A DNA stretch of 32,827 nt from positions 1-32,827 of the forward strand of contig JNEM01011892.1 in NCBI GenBank assembly GCA_000697335.1, given 5' to 3'. The notes beneath the pieces were generated by a model, which saw only the letters and a program-made list of their open reading frames with translations, did no database searches and was not told where the DNA came from. Position numbers and translations under genes: made by a program. How positions within the stretch are numbered: the first letter of the stretch is position 1; every line of letters begins with the position of its first letter. Source of the DNA: Conidiobolus incongruus B7586 (lineage: Eukaryota > Entomophthoromycota > Entomophthoromycetes > Entomophthorales > Conidiobolaceae). Shown piece after piece: positions 22,801-32,000 of the stretch.

Positions 22801-23676
22801 AACGTAGATAGCTATTATCATGTCTTACGAGATTTCATGAACGAGTGGGCTGAGTTCGTTAATGATAAATACTTCTTTGACTATCTCAGAACCATTGCGT
22901 TTGACCCTCAGTTCATTCATCATTTGGATGGCTGTATATCATATTTTGTTAAAATGAGCTATAATTTCCATCACCAATGGGATAATTTGAATCGTATGAA
23001 GGTCATTATCAGTCATTACCAAACTTTGATCGAAAGTCTTAATAAGAAAATTGATGTGATTAATAGTTTTGTTAAACTGTCTTCTCAATTGAGTGATCAA
23101 GTTAGTTTCAAGAAACTTAATTCTGATAATCAACCTCGATTAGTATCCAATTTCGATTTGATGCTTAAGTATTATGCTGAATTAGTGAATACTGGATATT
23201 TGCGTTATATGAGTTATCCAACTTATTTCAAAATTTGTAGAAAATTGGTCCAAATCAAAAATTATCATCTTCACAACGAAAATTGCGGCAAATATTACCA
23301 GACAGTCGCCGCTGAGTTGCTTGAAATCTTGCTTGGTAATAAGTACAATCTTGTATCATATCATCCTAATCATATTTCCTTCTTTGAGGATGATATTATT
23401 TCAATTTTATATCGCCCATTCTCAGATTATCATCAAATCAAATATTTTGACTCATTTTTGCTTGGATTGGAAGAAGGCTTCAAATCACCATTTATTGCGA
23501 ACACTTTGGTCAAATTTTTGATAAAGTCTTTGAATTCTATGAAAGATCGCAAAGGAGTTAAAATTGGTGAATTTAAAAATTCACAAAGAATACTTCAAAT
23601 CTTGTTGAAGCGTGATGAATATCGCCTAGTACTTAAATCATCACTTCAATTTACTGTTAAAAAAAATGATGGTTAA
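19834..23676 (+). CDS. Unrecognised 1280-residue alpha-helical protein
   Basis: A single uninterrupted exon; I do not recognise the family. The protein starts MSITEIINNIFNLDHKQRNK and is rich in Leu, Ile, Asn, Tyr and Phe throughout, with regularly spaced hydrophobic helices, no signal peptide and no membrane segment. This pattern suggests a HEAT/ARM-like alpha-solenoid scaffold, an inference from composition only. No catalytic motif is apparent. One disordered insert at about residues 775-815 breaks the helical pattern: PPPNTSP, then SNNNNDQSDAF and VLIDEEDPTN. It contains an aromatic-x-x-hydrophobic core F799-V-L-I802 preceded by Asp and followed by acidic residues, the form of an Atg8-interacting (AIM/LIR) motif. 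An aromatic RPQWW lies just before it. The ATG at 19834 follows CAATCAAA and is the first in frame; a TATA-like string lies 64 bp upstream. G+C content and codon use match the conserved genes, so it is a real, maintained gene, probably of a lineage-restricted or fast-evolving family. Confidence 0.9.
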   Translation: MSITEIINNIFNLDHKQRNKLLSNIGLNFHGLQGFSDLASSLSFHENRFKLYSELDEINSFESRQLKFHIALNHDDFDVVTHIWNSTDINIIRYTVQRGDKLFRNELFWPKLDCVLNNVSLVARQKILKKITSLDLPSLCEVGFNWILKHYGNIPAFDYLPYCTDDFIQSYLNENYEIVPHKQIQKLIKTKKGHLIFPFIEKSLQCKENHLKSHETSHLSFVMMHYPKKFLDYFTFYYKKIYQLEGNWTRIICINPLLVLDTIIQNLDEFGLPEFMRKKENTRFYSDDQLLEIFTKFLDKRDIFSHYISLLPFLSRSNRFVLFNHCYQKVEPSRKFDFLLILVRSASDFELFDYHSKSKILDMMLDLDEDKFNRELSGNFSNLQLKSNFNQKCLLSVSKNYDDLLNLIKRYGNEASDRGEALKSLFHAVYHSQDHSKLLSESLNIVYDRYRNDQPQVHTGWINDLQDYHYNQLSWNQLQILFKLLENWKLKPTQNWTSIHGLVNALWKILLLNIERHVSNTSQCSNLLDLDQCTTLLVNFVKGNNRDENTKDYFSNTFAWVSGYSRSGDFKSTFPFELIERSINELYPNVLKSGNYEYMNQVINGFETLFNRNHLVKVPQINSILKIFSNPELDTKYHQIVLQYYSYWPVDKEFIFKIQSSLPIYVPYGVIEILFQSPESINDYLKQTYQIKNSLYNELNSKYPSLFSSCILKIREYGYSIYDRMSLKEKQIIIDMIQHTLVYDECSQWLKKCLVDYLSNRPQWWTNIGDIHKYLPPPNTSPIAKESPSNNNNDQSDAFVLIDEEDPTNVNTSEINPESYSSQLKSKFLTSIARMPDSSKAFEVIYPYFNTDYSSLVLQSLSRKLMLLTYSEANSKIQEILSKEVKITVQKELLRLVLDISYIHDKDSKLEELWKFCRKHPSLIKTLLDLIPGLVPCIKNYDLLFDICSTTIQDPTYYETIVTLHSKHMVKSNFRDQFIKLVFGHLPKKNVDSYYHVLRDFMNEWAEFVNDKYFFDYLRTIAFDPQFIHHLDGCISYFVKMSYNFHHQWDNLNRMKVIISHYQTLIESLNKKIDVINSFVKLSSQLSDQVSFKKLNSDNQPRLVSNFDLMLKYYAELVNTGYLRYMSYPTYFKICRKLVQIKNYHLHNENCGKYYQTVAAELLEILLGNKYNLVSYHPNHISFFEDDIISILYRPFSDYHQIKYFDSFLLGLEEGFKSPFIANTLVKFLIKSLNSMKDRKGVKIGEFKNSQRILQILLKRDEYRLVLKSSLQFTVKKNDG

Positions 23677-26163
23677 TTCTAGAGAGTTTTGCTCATTGTT
23701 TCTCTTGTAATAAACACCAATCACCAATAATTGCTATATAGTTTATGATTTAAAATATTTCATGAAAACTATTACAAAATGGTAATTACATGTGTTGACT
23801 GGCGGAAATAAATTTAATTGCAAAACTATTAGATTGTGTATTATGTAGTGACTATTTGAATTATCAATAAACAATTATATATACATATAGTATTATTTTG
23901 TTGATATATCCTCAACCTTTAATGTTGATGTTATTGTGAAAATTTGAATGTTATTTTGTTATAAAATTTATTGACAGATTAAATTCAAGATTTGAAAAAT
24001 TCAATTTGATATATATTTATATCTACCCAATTTCATAACTTGCAAATTTTCATAATTTCAACAAAAGTTGGAAAAAAAATCTTACAAATGTATTTATTAA
24101 ATTAATATATGAATTTGAGAATGACAAATTTAAATAATGATTTATATCTTTCAATTTGAATATTACAATATGTATCAACTATAGTTGTCTGGTTTCATTT
24201 TATATAATGGCCTTGAATTTACAAATTTTATACCAACACTTTAAAATTATAATTAATATTTATAATTTGAGTTTTTCAATTTTTATTTCACCACATCTCA
24301 AATTTAAAAAACTTCCTTCAAAATTTCATTTAATTTTCCAATAAGAATAATATATAAGTAATTAATTTATATTAGTTTAAAATAATTTATTAAATAAATT
24401 TAATTCATTATATTAATATAACTTATTTTTAAATTTCTAAACTCAATAATTGAAATTATACCTTTTAAAATTTTTATATAAATATATTTGCTAAATATTT
24501 ATTTTTTATTATTTGGTAAAAAAAGACTTTTTTAATTAATATAATAATTATTTTTATTATATTTATAGTAATAATTACTTAATATCAATTTAATATATAT
24601 TGACTTTTTAAGTCAAGTTCTGGTTAGAGGGGATTATATATATTATTAATCTCTGAGTTACCTCAGCTTTCTATAATTTACAATCAAAATAAAGTTAGAT
24701 TATATTAACTTCAGGATGAATTAATTAGACAAAATACTTGTGAGGACTAGTAATGAAATATATCTTTTACTTTTATCTTCAAAAAGAACAAACAAATTCC
24801 TCCTCTTTTTTATTAAAGAAATACAAATCCTCTTTTTATATAAATGTTAGATTCTTATAATTTCTCAAATAAAGATCAAAATAAATAAATACTTAATAAT
24901 AAAATGATAAAATAGTAAAATAATAAAGTAGTAAAATAGTGAAATGGGTGATTAACTTTATTTTTAGCTAATAACTTGACAATATATATATATATATATA
25001 TTCAACCATTATAACTAATTGTGAATAATTTTTAAAATATAAAATATAAAAATAATTAAGTTAGTGAATTATTAATAATAATATAAAATTGGCTTTATAC
25101 ATATAATTTTATATAATAAATAGGGCTAATTCAGTGTTTTGGTTTATTATTTAATTGATTTCAAAGTAAATCCTATATCAAAAAGTAAATATTATAGTTG
25201 TAATAGTTAGAATATATGTTTGATATTAAGCTTTATTTAACATACCAAATATGCCAAATAGAAGTTGAAATTATTAAACTTTAATTATATAAATATTATA
25301 GATTATATATCATACATATAATTCATAAATTATGACTATTTATCGAGAAATATTCAAAAAATATTTCATATTATATTATAACAATGTATTTTAAATTTTG
25401 AATATAGACAATAAATATATGAATTCTTTAAATATATTGAAGCTTTTATAGTTTAATTATAAGGTTAAATTTGATTTATATTAATGGTTTTAACATATTT
25501 ATCATAAATTATTAATTATAATTTGTCATTATTAAATATTTTTCTTTGATAAGTTGATATTATTTTATACTCTTTTAATTAAACTAGACTTAACTAATCA
25601 GAAAAAATATAAAATTATTCATATTTTTTTTGTATAAAAAGAACAATTAAATAATTATTCATTGTCATTGAATAACCGGTGATTTGATTTAAATAAATGA
25701 AAATATGAATACTTAATTGGCTACGGGATAATTACTTTTAACCTTTTTTAATATATCAAAAACTTAAGATATCAAGAAATACTTATTTTTCAATATATAA
25801 ATATCATAAGTATTAAATATTTATAAATTAACTGATTATATGGATAATTAAAATAGAATTGATTAAATTAGTGATTGAATTTTATAAAGTTTAATTTGAA
25901 ATTTTAATTAATAATACAATATATTCAATATTCAATGAATAAAAATATAAATATCTTATTAATATACTCTATAACCTAAAATTATTATAATACATCAACT
26001 TGTCTCTAATATTATTGATAATATAATCTATATATTTGAGATCAAGAGATTTTTATTATCATTTAAAAAATATATATTATATCTGTTAAATTAAAATATT
26101 AGAAATGTTCTTATCAATTAAAATATAATATTTTTATTTGCACATTATTATATTTTGGTTACC

Positions 26164-26235
26164 TTAATTGTAACCCACCCAGGTATGTTTGCCTTGGCGT
26201 CTATTTCCTAATGGGTATGCTACCTTAAGAGGCAT
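26164..26235 (-). other. Short G+C-richer coding-like island
   Basis: On the minus strand a 23-codon ATG-to-stop frame reads MPLKVAYPLGNRRQGKHTWV followed by three residues. Its composition stands out sharply from the surrounding desert. It may be a remnant exon or part of an old repeat; its flanks carry no supporting frame. Confidence 0.2.
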
Positions 26236-26970
26236 ATTATTTTATTCTAAATATTTTAATTTATTTACAGTTTTATATCACCTCTATAAATTTTTTAGTC
26301 AATAATTAAATTATAAAAAACTGATATCATAAGCTTAATAATAGGAAGTCAGCAGTCCAATCACAAAATAATAATATCTTTTTATTCTTTCAATAAATGC
26401 TTTAATCCAGTTTTGTCATATATTAACAATAGCTCAATTGCTATGGTTATTTATTTTATACATAATTAGCAAAAAGTATTATATCAATATTATCTTATAT
26501 ACTTGGTTATATGTTTATATAATTATATGTTCTATACTATAAAACTAATATTTAATCATGCAAAAAAATTTTTCATTATATAAAATAAATTTGAAATTTA
26601 TTATATACTATTAGAATATATTTTATCAATAAATTAGTATTATATATTTCAAATAAAAAATCAATATTTATAAATTAAAAATATTAGATAAAATCAATAA
26701 TATTATGTCAATATATAAATATCTTTATAATATTAAATTCAATTATTATTATATAGTTATAATATTTTAATAAGTAGTTTGTGATAAATATAATTTTGAA
26801 AAGTAATTCACTGAATCATATTTATTTTTTTAAAAAATTTATTATGTTAAAATAGTAAAATAAAAAAAATACAGTTGTAATCAATATTTCATTATTCAAT
26901 ATATTGACAAGTCATATTTAACAATTATAGAATCTAAATAATATTTATTAATTTAATTGATTTTTATCAA

Positions 26971-27002
26971 ATATTGAAATATTGAAATATTGAAATATTG
27001 AA
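26971..27002. repeat. Tandem repeat, four copies of an 8-mer
   Basis: Four perfect head-to-tail copies of ATATTGAA. Confidence 0.85.
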
Positions 27003-27609
27003 TATATAATTTGGAGAGTATTTATAATTTGAATTGACTTTTATGTATAAGATAATTAATTGTAAATTTGAGAAAAAAACTCTTTTAAATTTAATGGATT
27101 ATAAAAGATCCCAAAATCTAACATTTTGTCAAAGTTAAACTTACAATTTCAAAAAAAAATTAGTTTCATTTAGATTAAAGTAATAAATTAAATCATAGAA
27201 TCACTGAATTCAAGACTTAAATATAACTAAATGATTTATTTAATTAATAGTTATCATATTTGACATTCAATATATATAAAGAGAGTAATGGACCATTGAA
27301 TACTATCTATAAACAAAAGTTTTTTTAATTATTATCAAAAATCCGCATACTAATATATCAAATTCCGAATTATCTGTAAATTTTATTATTAAAATTTTCA
27401 GTTTATATATTTTAAATATTATTCATTTTAAAAAAAATTTTAATATTATAATTATGAAGTATCATTGATTATAATTTAACGTTTTAAATTGCAATAATTT
27501 CATTCAATTATATAAATTTAATGAAATAATGAAATCATAAAATTTTCAAATTAGTCCATATTTATGACAATAAAATCATAAATGGAAACTTGTTTTGTAC
27601 TGATTACAA

Positions 27610-27829
27610 ATGACTCGAAAACCAAAAATGTCTCAAGAAACCTCCGCTGTGTTCCAAGCCTATGAAGCAAGCAAAGGTACAGAGTGCAACGGATCACACT
27701 GATTTTCGACCTCCAGAGGGGGATTTCATCAGGCATGAAGATGTAACCAACATTCGATCTATTGGAGATCGCGAAAGGTTCTACACTAGTCCAGGTAATA
27801 CCATTGCTAAGCTCCAAAAATCGGAATAG
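27610..27829 (+). pseudogene. Damaged SMP/LEA-like gene copy, or a very short two-exon gene
   Basis: This is a relative of the intact gene at 28505. It begins with ATG 27610 or in-frame ATG 27628, and MSQETSAVFQAYEASKG parallels the intact start, where FQSYEASRG appears. The frame then closes, and the second repeat is found in another frame: HEDVTNIRSIGDRERFYTS, ending at TAG 27829 (compare VDEIQAIGDREGFYTG). The first-repeat core with its TGRGS motif is missing, consistent with a deletion plus frame change. An alternative is a 40-bp GT-AG intron at 27677-27716 with a CTGAT branch-like site. Removing it keeps one frame and gives 53 residues from ATG 27628. That intron would be shorter and much richer in G+C than the 50-80 bp introns seen elsewhere here, so decay is preferred. 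It lies 0.7 kb before the intact copy, suggesting tandem duplication. Confidence 0.65.
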
Positions 27830-28504
27830 TAATTAAGTTATTTATTTAATAATTAATTGGAATTAATTATTATTTCAAATACTTAAATGATCCTGATTAA
27901 ATTAAATAGGGAACTTTAAAGAATGATTTTGATTTATAATTATTATATAATACTTTATAATATATATGTTGATAAAGTCGACATATTTTGAAAATTAAAT
28001 CTGGACTAATTATTCACATATAACTAATATCATAATAGTCATATTGTATATGATTATTTAAAAGGTAAAAATATTATTTAAAACCGTGAACATTATTTTT
28101 TTTAAATTTTAATATATTTAAATGTTATTTTGTAACCTTAATATTTATAATCGATTGAAAATTTGCTCTGTTATAAGTCTCTAAGATCCTTTTTTCAACT
28201 AAGCGACCATAAAATTATACCAAATCTCATCCTAAAGCTAGTATTTATTATCACAAAATTATCAACATTAGTTAGCTATTTTACCTAAATTTATATCACT
28301 ATGATATCAACCTTATCAATGAGATCATTATTAAGTATTAAAGTATTAATTACAGATACTATATATCAATGATGTATGAATGATAGTAGAAGAGTGATAC
28401 TGATTTAATCCAATAATGAAATCATAATCCAAAGTATTATATATATATACCGTTAAGTAGTACTTTACTAATTTTTACAGAAATCCCATTTAAACCCATT
28501 TAAA
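27830..28504. other. Spacer between the two SMP-like loci
   Basis: AT-rich intergenic DNA. Just before the next gene it holds a TATATATA run ending about 55 bp before the ATG at 28505. Nothing else is recognised. Confidence 0.45.
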
Positions 28505-28768
28505 ATGAGTCAACAAGGTATTTCTAAAGAAGCTGCTGCTGCTTTTCAATCTTATGAAGCCAGCAGAGGCCAGTCTACTGGAAGAGGATCATACTCAGCT
28601 GAGGTTCAGCGTGCATCCGACAAGTCTGGTCATGTTCGTAAAACTGGTGAACCAATTAGTGCTCACGATGTAGATGAGATTCAAGCTATTGGAGATCGTG
28701 AAGGCTTTTACACTGGTCGTGGCAGTACTACTGCTGAATTCCAGAGTTATAAAGATAGGAATTGTTAA
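28505..28768 (+). CDS. SMP/LEA-like small hydrophilic protein with two internal repeats
   Basis: A single exon encodes 87 residues, hydrophilic and presumably disordered. Two repeats can be aligned. Residues about 6-40 read SKEAAAAFQSYEASRGQSTG then RGSYSAEVQRASDK. Residues about 52-86 read SAHDVDEIQAIGDREGFYTG then RGSTTAEFQSYKDRN. Both have the layout acidic/Ala helix, Q at the centre, TGRGS turn, AE-x-Q end, which is the arrangement of seed-maturation (SMP) domain proteins found in plants and also in fungi. In those groups they are linked to desiccation and stress tolerance, a role inferred here. The only Cys is the last residue. The ATG follows TTTAAA and is the first in frame. Weaker relatives lie at 17470 and 27610 on the same strand. 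Family identity is probable, not certain. Confidence 0.78.
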   Translation: MSQQGISKEAAAAFQSYEASRGQSTGRGSYSAEVQRASDKSGHVRKTGEPISAHDVDEIQAIGDREGFYTGRGSTTAEFQSYKDRNC

Positions 28769-29833
28769 TGGAATTTATAAACTATAATGATTACATCGAT
28801 TACCAAAAATCATTACAATAACTGTTTATAATATTCAGCCAGGTCTTATTAATTGGATAAAATGTATATCAAAGTCAAACCTAGTATATGAATAAAGCTA
28901 TAAAAGAAATATGATTTCATTTTAATAAATTTATAAATCTATCATTATTAAATGTGTTATTGATAACTTTGAATTAATGAATATTCCTTATGAATTAAAT
29001 ATCAATATAGAGTGATATCTATATTAGAACTTCAGGATCTTTTATTTAAACTAAGCAATATAAATATTGATTTAATTGTGTTTATATGCAACTTCAATTA
29101 CCAATTAATAACAACAATATTTCAATTGAATTTCAAACTTAATTCATCAATCACAATTTCTAAAAATTTAATAATATATTGGCATTATAACATAATGAAT
29201 GAATGTTTTATTCCAAGAGATAATATAAATTTTTTTTGAAAATACAACGTTTTTATTATTCAATTTTTTATTGCTCCTTAGTTATTATTATTAATCCAAA
29301 ATTCAATTATATCCTTCAACATTATGATCAAATATTTTTAATTGAGTATCACAGTTATATATATTTTATTTTCGTAATATTTATTTCTTAGATAATCAGT
29401 ATACTGTATCAAATTAATTTTATAATACTATCTTATTTTACCTATTTGAAAGGTTATGTTAAACAATTAGATTGCATGATGGTAATTACAAATAAACAGT
29501 TAGTAACTTTCTTTAACTGTATTTTGCATATAAATATCAAAATTAATATTGTTCGTATAATATCTATTACATAATGAATTGGTTTTCCTTTAATTTTAAT
29601 TATTTAATTCTCTTAGTAAATATGTAATACTTGGATAATTTAATATTCAACTCATATTTGTACTATAATAAATATGATCTTTTTTAATTATGATTTTATA
29701 ATTTTTTTAAAATCTATATATAGTGAGCTGTAAATTTATGTTCAAATACTTATATCTTTTATCTCACCTTCAATTAGAGGATTTGGAATTTTTTAAATTT
29801 ATGTTTTAATAATATTACTCTGCATTTTTAATA
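28769..29833. other. AT-rich spacer before mariner copy C
   Basis: No gene or RNA is recognised. An open stretch at 29012-29239 has the composition of chance AT-rich sequence. Confidence 0.45.
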
Positions 29834-31108
29834 ATGGGAATTTTTGTGATTAAAAATAAATAAACATTTGAATATATGATATATAAAAATAAATATATAA
29901 TATAAATTTAATAGTTTCTTTTATTATTAATAACTTTTTACTATACTTTTAACAAACTTCTAACACTTAAAAAACAGTTCTTTTTATTAAAGATTAAAAT
30001 TTGATGTTTCACAAACCAATTAAATTTTCTTGCAGAAATTTTCTTTCCTGCAAACTAGTTTTTTAATTACCTAAAGCAATTATAATTATATAGGTTATAA
30101 TCAAAAGAATATACTAGATGTAGCAGTTTTTTCTAGTTATTTTTAATTAGAAAGTTTTTTACAACTTTAGATTTATGTATTTTACAATTATTATACAAAA
30201 TAATAGGTTTTCTTAAATTATATTGAAAACACTAATTAGAAATACTTTTATTTAAAAAAACAATATATAATTTACTATTAATTGATTTTCTTTCAAGAAC
30301 TAAATAAGAATAACATATACTATTATAATCTATTATAATAATTAATATTTACTTATTAATAAAGTGTTTATTTAAAAGGATTTGTAGAAAAAGTTGATTT
30401 AGTTTAATCTAGCATCTTGATTTGTGTTTTAATAAAGGATTATATATAAAAATCTAAGATTCATCAATTATAATTATTTACTGTAAAAGTTTAAGCTTCT
30501 AGTAATATTTCAATAGGTTTTATTTAACAATAACTACTTTAACTTTTTTTTAAGCTTTAGTTAAATTATAAGGTACCTATTTTATATTTTTATTTATTAA
30601 TTTTAGTTTAAACTTTAAAATATATAAAATACTTGTAAAACTAATATTAAAGTGCTTAGATAATTCTTTAGCTGAAATAAAAAGGTACTTTTTAATATAT
30701 TTTTTCACTCTATTTACAATTAAAAAAATAACAGTTAAAGTTGGTTTTTTAGATTTTAACAAGTTTTGAATAGTTTCTCTTTTAACTTTAAAATAATTTA
30801 CTTAGCAATAAATTGTTAATTTAGATAATACTTCATTATTAAAAGCTACTTATAAATTTTAAATAATTTTAGAGGGTTTATGGTTAAGTTTTACTAATAC
30901 CAAAATAAAAAACTTTTGATGATTACTATTTAGTTTAAGCATGATTAAATTAAACAACTAATTTTAAAAAGTTAATTTTTTAATTAAAAAAACTAATATA
31001 TATATATATATATATTAAAAATATATAATTTCTTATTAACTTTGTATATATTTATTTATTTCAAACTAATAATATGTTTGAAAAATCAAAAATTAAAAAA
31101 TTTCCCAT
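29834..31108 (-). mobile_element. mariner-type DNA transposon, decayed copy C with both ends
   Basis: The element is 1275 bp, a normal mariner length. The left end starts ATGGGAA (29834) and the right end finishes TTCCCAT (31108), each flanked by TA (29832-29833, 31109-31110), the expected target duplication. Inner parts of the TIRs match only approximately. The transposase runs on the minus strand. Its best-preserved part is the N-terminal DNA-binding domain at 30762-30577, with VKKYIKKYLFISAKELSKHF and KLINKNIK, the typical mariner/Tc1 helix-turn-helix. Downstream catalytic-domain remnants align with copy A but are broken by stops. The copy is dead but is the least damaged of the three and defines the family's boundaries. 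A (TA)n run lies at about 30997-31015. Confidence 0.78.
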
Positions 31109-31531
31109 TATTTCAAATTTAAGGTAATAATATCAAAATTATAATTGATTAATCAATTTAATTAAAATGTATAGCATAGTTAATGATAAACTATTGCTTA
31201 ACTTTATTTTATTATGATTATATAAAAAATTAGAATCATGTTATTAGCTCATTTTCATAAGTTTAAATTTAAAGGCAAGCATAATAAAAAGCTATACAGA
31301 TATCAAATACTTGACACAAATTAATAAAATTTTCTTTAATCAAACAATTAATTGAAATATTTTTAATTCACAAATTCAAAATTCAAATATATCAACTTGA
31401 TCAATATTGCTCATTAATATTGAGATTATAAGGTAATTTTTAATTATAGAATGAAACTATGAGCTATCAAATAATATATAATTAATTAACAATAGTTGGT
31501 GAAATTGGTTAAACAATTTAATCATAGTTGA
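31109..31531. other. AT-rich spacer
   Basis: Right flank of mariner copy C. Nothing recognised. Confidence 0.4.
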
Positions 31532-32000
31532 GTAATTCGGTTTACAACCATTACTGAGTACAGAAAATTAACCAACAATTACAATAATTTGAGGAATTAA
31601 ATTAAAAAGGATAATCTTAAGAGGCTACAACCAGATCTCAATCATTTAAAACCAAAAAAGTTCATTCAACGGGCAGAAATACAAACTCATCCGGAATATA
31701 AAGTATAGTGAATAAAGCCACCAATTGACGTTCAACTAGAGCTTTTTTCAGTGAAAAGAACACATGTGAAATTCAATCTATAAGAGAACATAGTGGATTT
31801 CACTCCAATCAAGAGAGTTAAACAGTATAATTACAAAGGTTTAAAGAAAGTAACAGTTAATAATATTATTATAAAGGAATTTTAACTGTTCCCTGTGCTT
31901 CCATTAATTCTGTGAAAGCCTAATAATGAATAATCAAGGCTTGGATAAACCATCACTTGCAACAAAGGTACTTGGATATATCTAAAATGGTTTTTAGTTT
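31532..32000 (+). pseudogene. Eroded coding relic of about 155 codons, family unknown
   Basis: A single plus-strand frame can be followed across the interval with about eight internal stops and no obvious frame change. Conserved-looking segments include DNLKRLQPDLNHLKPKKF, PPIDVQLELFSVKRTHVKF, NIVDFTPIKRVKQYNYKG and LKKVTVNNIIIKEF. G+C content is higher than in the flanks. I do not recognise the protein, and cannot say whether it was a host gene or part of a mobile element. It resembles the relic at 11849 in its mode of decay: point changes to stops rather than indels. Confidence 0.42.

Larger units (their letters stand above)
23677..27609. other. Long AT-rich desert with minor hairpins and simple repeats
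   Basis: Nearly 4 kb with no gene. Minor items are an imperfect hairpin near 24600-24665 (GACTTTTTAAGTC and an arm GGTTAGAGGGGATTA facing TTAATCTCTGAGTTACC), a (TA)n run at about 24981-25001, a G+C-richer island at 26164-26240, and four copies of ATATTGAA at 26971-27002. An open stretch at 24156-24344 looks like chance. Confidence 0.5.

Noticed and set aside
22939-23521. Short frames on either strand inside the 1280-residue gene
   Set aside because: Chance frames within a long coding exon.
24156-24344. Plus-strand 62-codon frame
   Set aside because: Chance frame in the desert with no coding composition.
27551-27817. Minus-strand 88-codon frame
   Set aside because: It is antisense to the damaged SMP-like locus, whose plus-strand similarity to the 28505 protein explains the coding-like composition.
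29012-29239. Plus-strand 75-codon frame downstream of the intact SMP-like gene
   Set aside because: Low-complexity Ile/Asn/Leu content and no ATG context; looks like chance.
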